From the NCBI GenBank assembly GCA_022649165.1, contig JALCNR010000014.1, positions 19,350 to 83,349 on the forward strand: a stretch of DNA of 64,000 bases. The letters run 5' to 3'. Positions 62,937 to 64,000 of this stretch are shown here, piece by piece. Made by a program: the position numbers and the translations under genes. This DNA is from Actinomyces sp. GTDB lineage: Bacteria > Actinomycetota > Actinomycetes > Actinomycetales > Actinomycetaceae. The notes under the pieces are model-generated. The model saw nothing but the letters and a program-made list of their open reading frames with translations, was not told the DNA's origin and searched no databases. Every line of letters starts with the position of its first letter. Positions within the stretch are counted from its first letter, which is position 1.

Positions 62937-64000
62937 TCAGGCGCCGGTCTCTGCGGGCTGGCGGTCCCCTCCGCGGCGCTCCGCCGGGGTGGACAGGCGG
63001 GCGATCTCCTCGAAGACCTCCCGCAGCTGGGGATAGAGCCGGGCCTGGACGGCGCCGATCTCCCGGTAGCGGTCGTATCGGGCGAGGTCGGGTTCGACGG
63101 TCTGCCCGAAAGTCGCCATGGCGGTCGCGGAGGCGGCCACGTCCGGGCTTCCGTCGGGCAGGTAGGAGGCGTGGGCCCCGATCGAGGCCATCGCGAGGAC
63201 GGCGGCCCCCAGGGCGGAGATCTCGGACTGGGCGCACACGGTCAGCGGGACGCCCGTGACATCGGCCATGATCGTGCGCCAGACCTTCGATCGGGTCCCC
63301 CCGCCCATGATCCGCAGCCGCGTGATGGGCGTGCCGGTGGCCGACTCCAGGTGATCGAGGTTGCGGCGCATCTCGAAGCAGACGGCTTCCAGGACGGAGC
63401 GGTACAGGTGAGCGCGCGTGTGCGTTCCACGCCACCCGACCACGGCGCCGCGGGCCAGGGCATCCCAGTAGGGGGACTGGACGGCGTTCCAGTAGGGCAG
63501 TGTGAGCAGCCCCTCGCATCCCGGTGGGATCGCCTCGGCCGCCAGGTCATCGCGGGCCACGTCGGGATCTCCTGGGTGGTCCGGGTCGCCGAAGGAGTCG
63601 CGGACCCAGTCCGCCAGGTAGGAGCCGGAGGACTGGAGGACCTCGAGGACGTAGTTTCCCGGAATCCCCGAGACATGGGTGCGGAACGCGGGGTTGTAGA
63701 TGTACTCCGAGGACTCGATGCCCGCGTTGACCGCTGTGCCCATGTTGAGGTAGCCGACGCCGGGGCTCACGGCCGCCGCCCCGACGCCAGCCGCCTGCCC
63801 GTCACCCAGGCCGGCGATGACGGGGACAGACTGCTCCAGCCCCCACTGCTCGGCCAGTTCCGGACGGAGATCCGCGATGGCGCTGGCCGGGGGGAAGAGC
63901 TGGGACATCTGGTCGGCGCGCACGCCGGCGATGTCGAGCAGCTCCGGGGACCATCGCCGCGCCCGGACGTCGAAGAGCCCCAGCGAGTCCGCGGCGGCCG
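62937..64000 (-). CDS. FGGY-family carbohydrate kinase (partial, 5' end beyond the window)
   Basis: About 354 C-terminal residues of an ATP-dependent sugar kinase; the gene continues past the window edge. The FGGY C-terminal domain is well marked: PVIAGLGDGQAAGVGAAAVS, LNMGTAVNAGI, RLRIMGGGTRSKVWRTIMADVTGVPL and SALGAAVLAMASIG, including the adenosine-binding GGGxxS loop. Members phosphorylate xylulose, ribulose, glycerol, gluconate and other polyols; sequence alone does not tell which. It is the first visible gene of a minus-strand unit that continues with the dehydrogenase and the DeoR regulator, 47 bp apart from the former. Confidence 0.9.
   Translation of the reverse strand, partial: AAADSLGLFDVRARRWSPELLDIAGVRADQMSQLFPPASAIADLRPELAEQWGLEQSVPVIAGLGDGQAAGVGAAAVSPGVGYLNMGTAVNAGIESSEYIYNPAFRTHVSGIPGNYVLEVLQSSGSYLADWVRDSFGDPDHPGDPDVARDDLAAEAIPPGCEGLLTLPYWNAVQSPYWDALARGAVVGWRGTHTRAHLYRSVLEAVCFEMRRNLDHLESATGTPITRLRIMGGGTRSKVWRTIMADVTGVPLTVCAQSEISALGAAVLAMASIGAHASYLPDGSPDVAASATAMATFGQTVEPDLARYDRYREIGAVQARLYPQLREVFEEIARLSTPAERRGGDRQPAETGA

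Overview
This 64 kb window is GC-rich chromosomal DNA (about 70% G+C by eye, with strong G/C third-position bias) from a Gram-positive actinobacterium. Lipoprotein binding proteins, LAxTG-type surface anchors, a PASTA kinase, DUF6907 and DtxR-type iron control all fit an actinomycete. The mix of sugar systems, ETF/Fix genes and surface anchors suggests a facultatively anaerobic, host-associated member near Actinomyces/Schaalia, but the genus is only a guess. I see no rRNA, tRNA, CRISPR array, transposase, integrase or phage genes.

Layout. 1-3.2 kb: end of a class IV aminotransferase, a PknB-like kinase, a DUF3024 protein and a membrane protein. 3.3-14.1 kb: an anchored secreted esterase, then a mannoside locus (MGH-like glycosidase, LacI regulator, CUT1 ABC importer, GH130 phosphorylase, mannose-6-phosphate isomerase). 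14.1-21.1 kb: a soluble two-component system followed by fixA, fixB, a ketosteroid-dehydrogenase-like flavoprotein, fixC and fixX, a complete electron-transfer module for an unknown substrate. 21.1-24.7 kb (minus strand): a wall-anchored cohesin protein and a dockerin-bearing amidase. 24.9-30.4 kb: a drug-type ABC exporter, an FMN alpha-hydroxy-acid dehydrogenase, a DJ-1/PfpI protein, an esterase and an RHH/PIN toxin-antitoxin pair.

30.4-40.4 kb: a ROK regulator divergent from an AglEFG-like CUT1 importer, a GH38 alpha-mannosidase and an unclassified TIM-barrel glycosidase. 40.5-48.3 kb: a CUT2 importer with a lactonase-like metallo-hydrolase, a small XRE regulator, an orphan PTS-IIC-like fusion protein and a stub of an AraC regulator. 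48.6-54.2 kb: a DnaQ-like exonuclease and a complete iron-siderophore uptake operon behind a DtxR-type box. 54.2-61.0 kb: a LacI regulator divergent from a GH36 alpha-galactosidase and a third CUT1 importer. 61.0-64 kb (minus strand): an FGGY sugar kinase (cut by the window edge), a glycerol-3-phosphate-dehydrogenase-like enzyme and a DeoR regulator.

How it works together. The window is essentially a carbohydrate-capture island. At least five sugar systems lie side by side, each next to a different regulator (LacI, ROK, XRE, LacI, DeoR), with surface-anchored enzymes, an energy/redox module and iron uptake between them. Two loci target mannosides by different chemistry: phosphorolysis by GH130 and hydrolysis by GH38. 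The observations most worth following up are the cohesin-dockerin pair, the TCS-controlled Fix module with its unusual reductase, the matching operator half-sites at 40.94 and 46.17 kb, and the unclassified 697-residue glycosidase.
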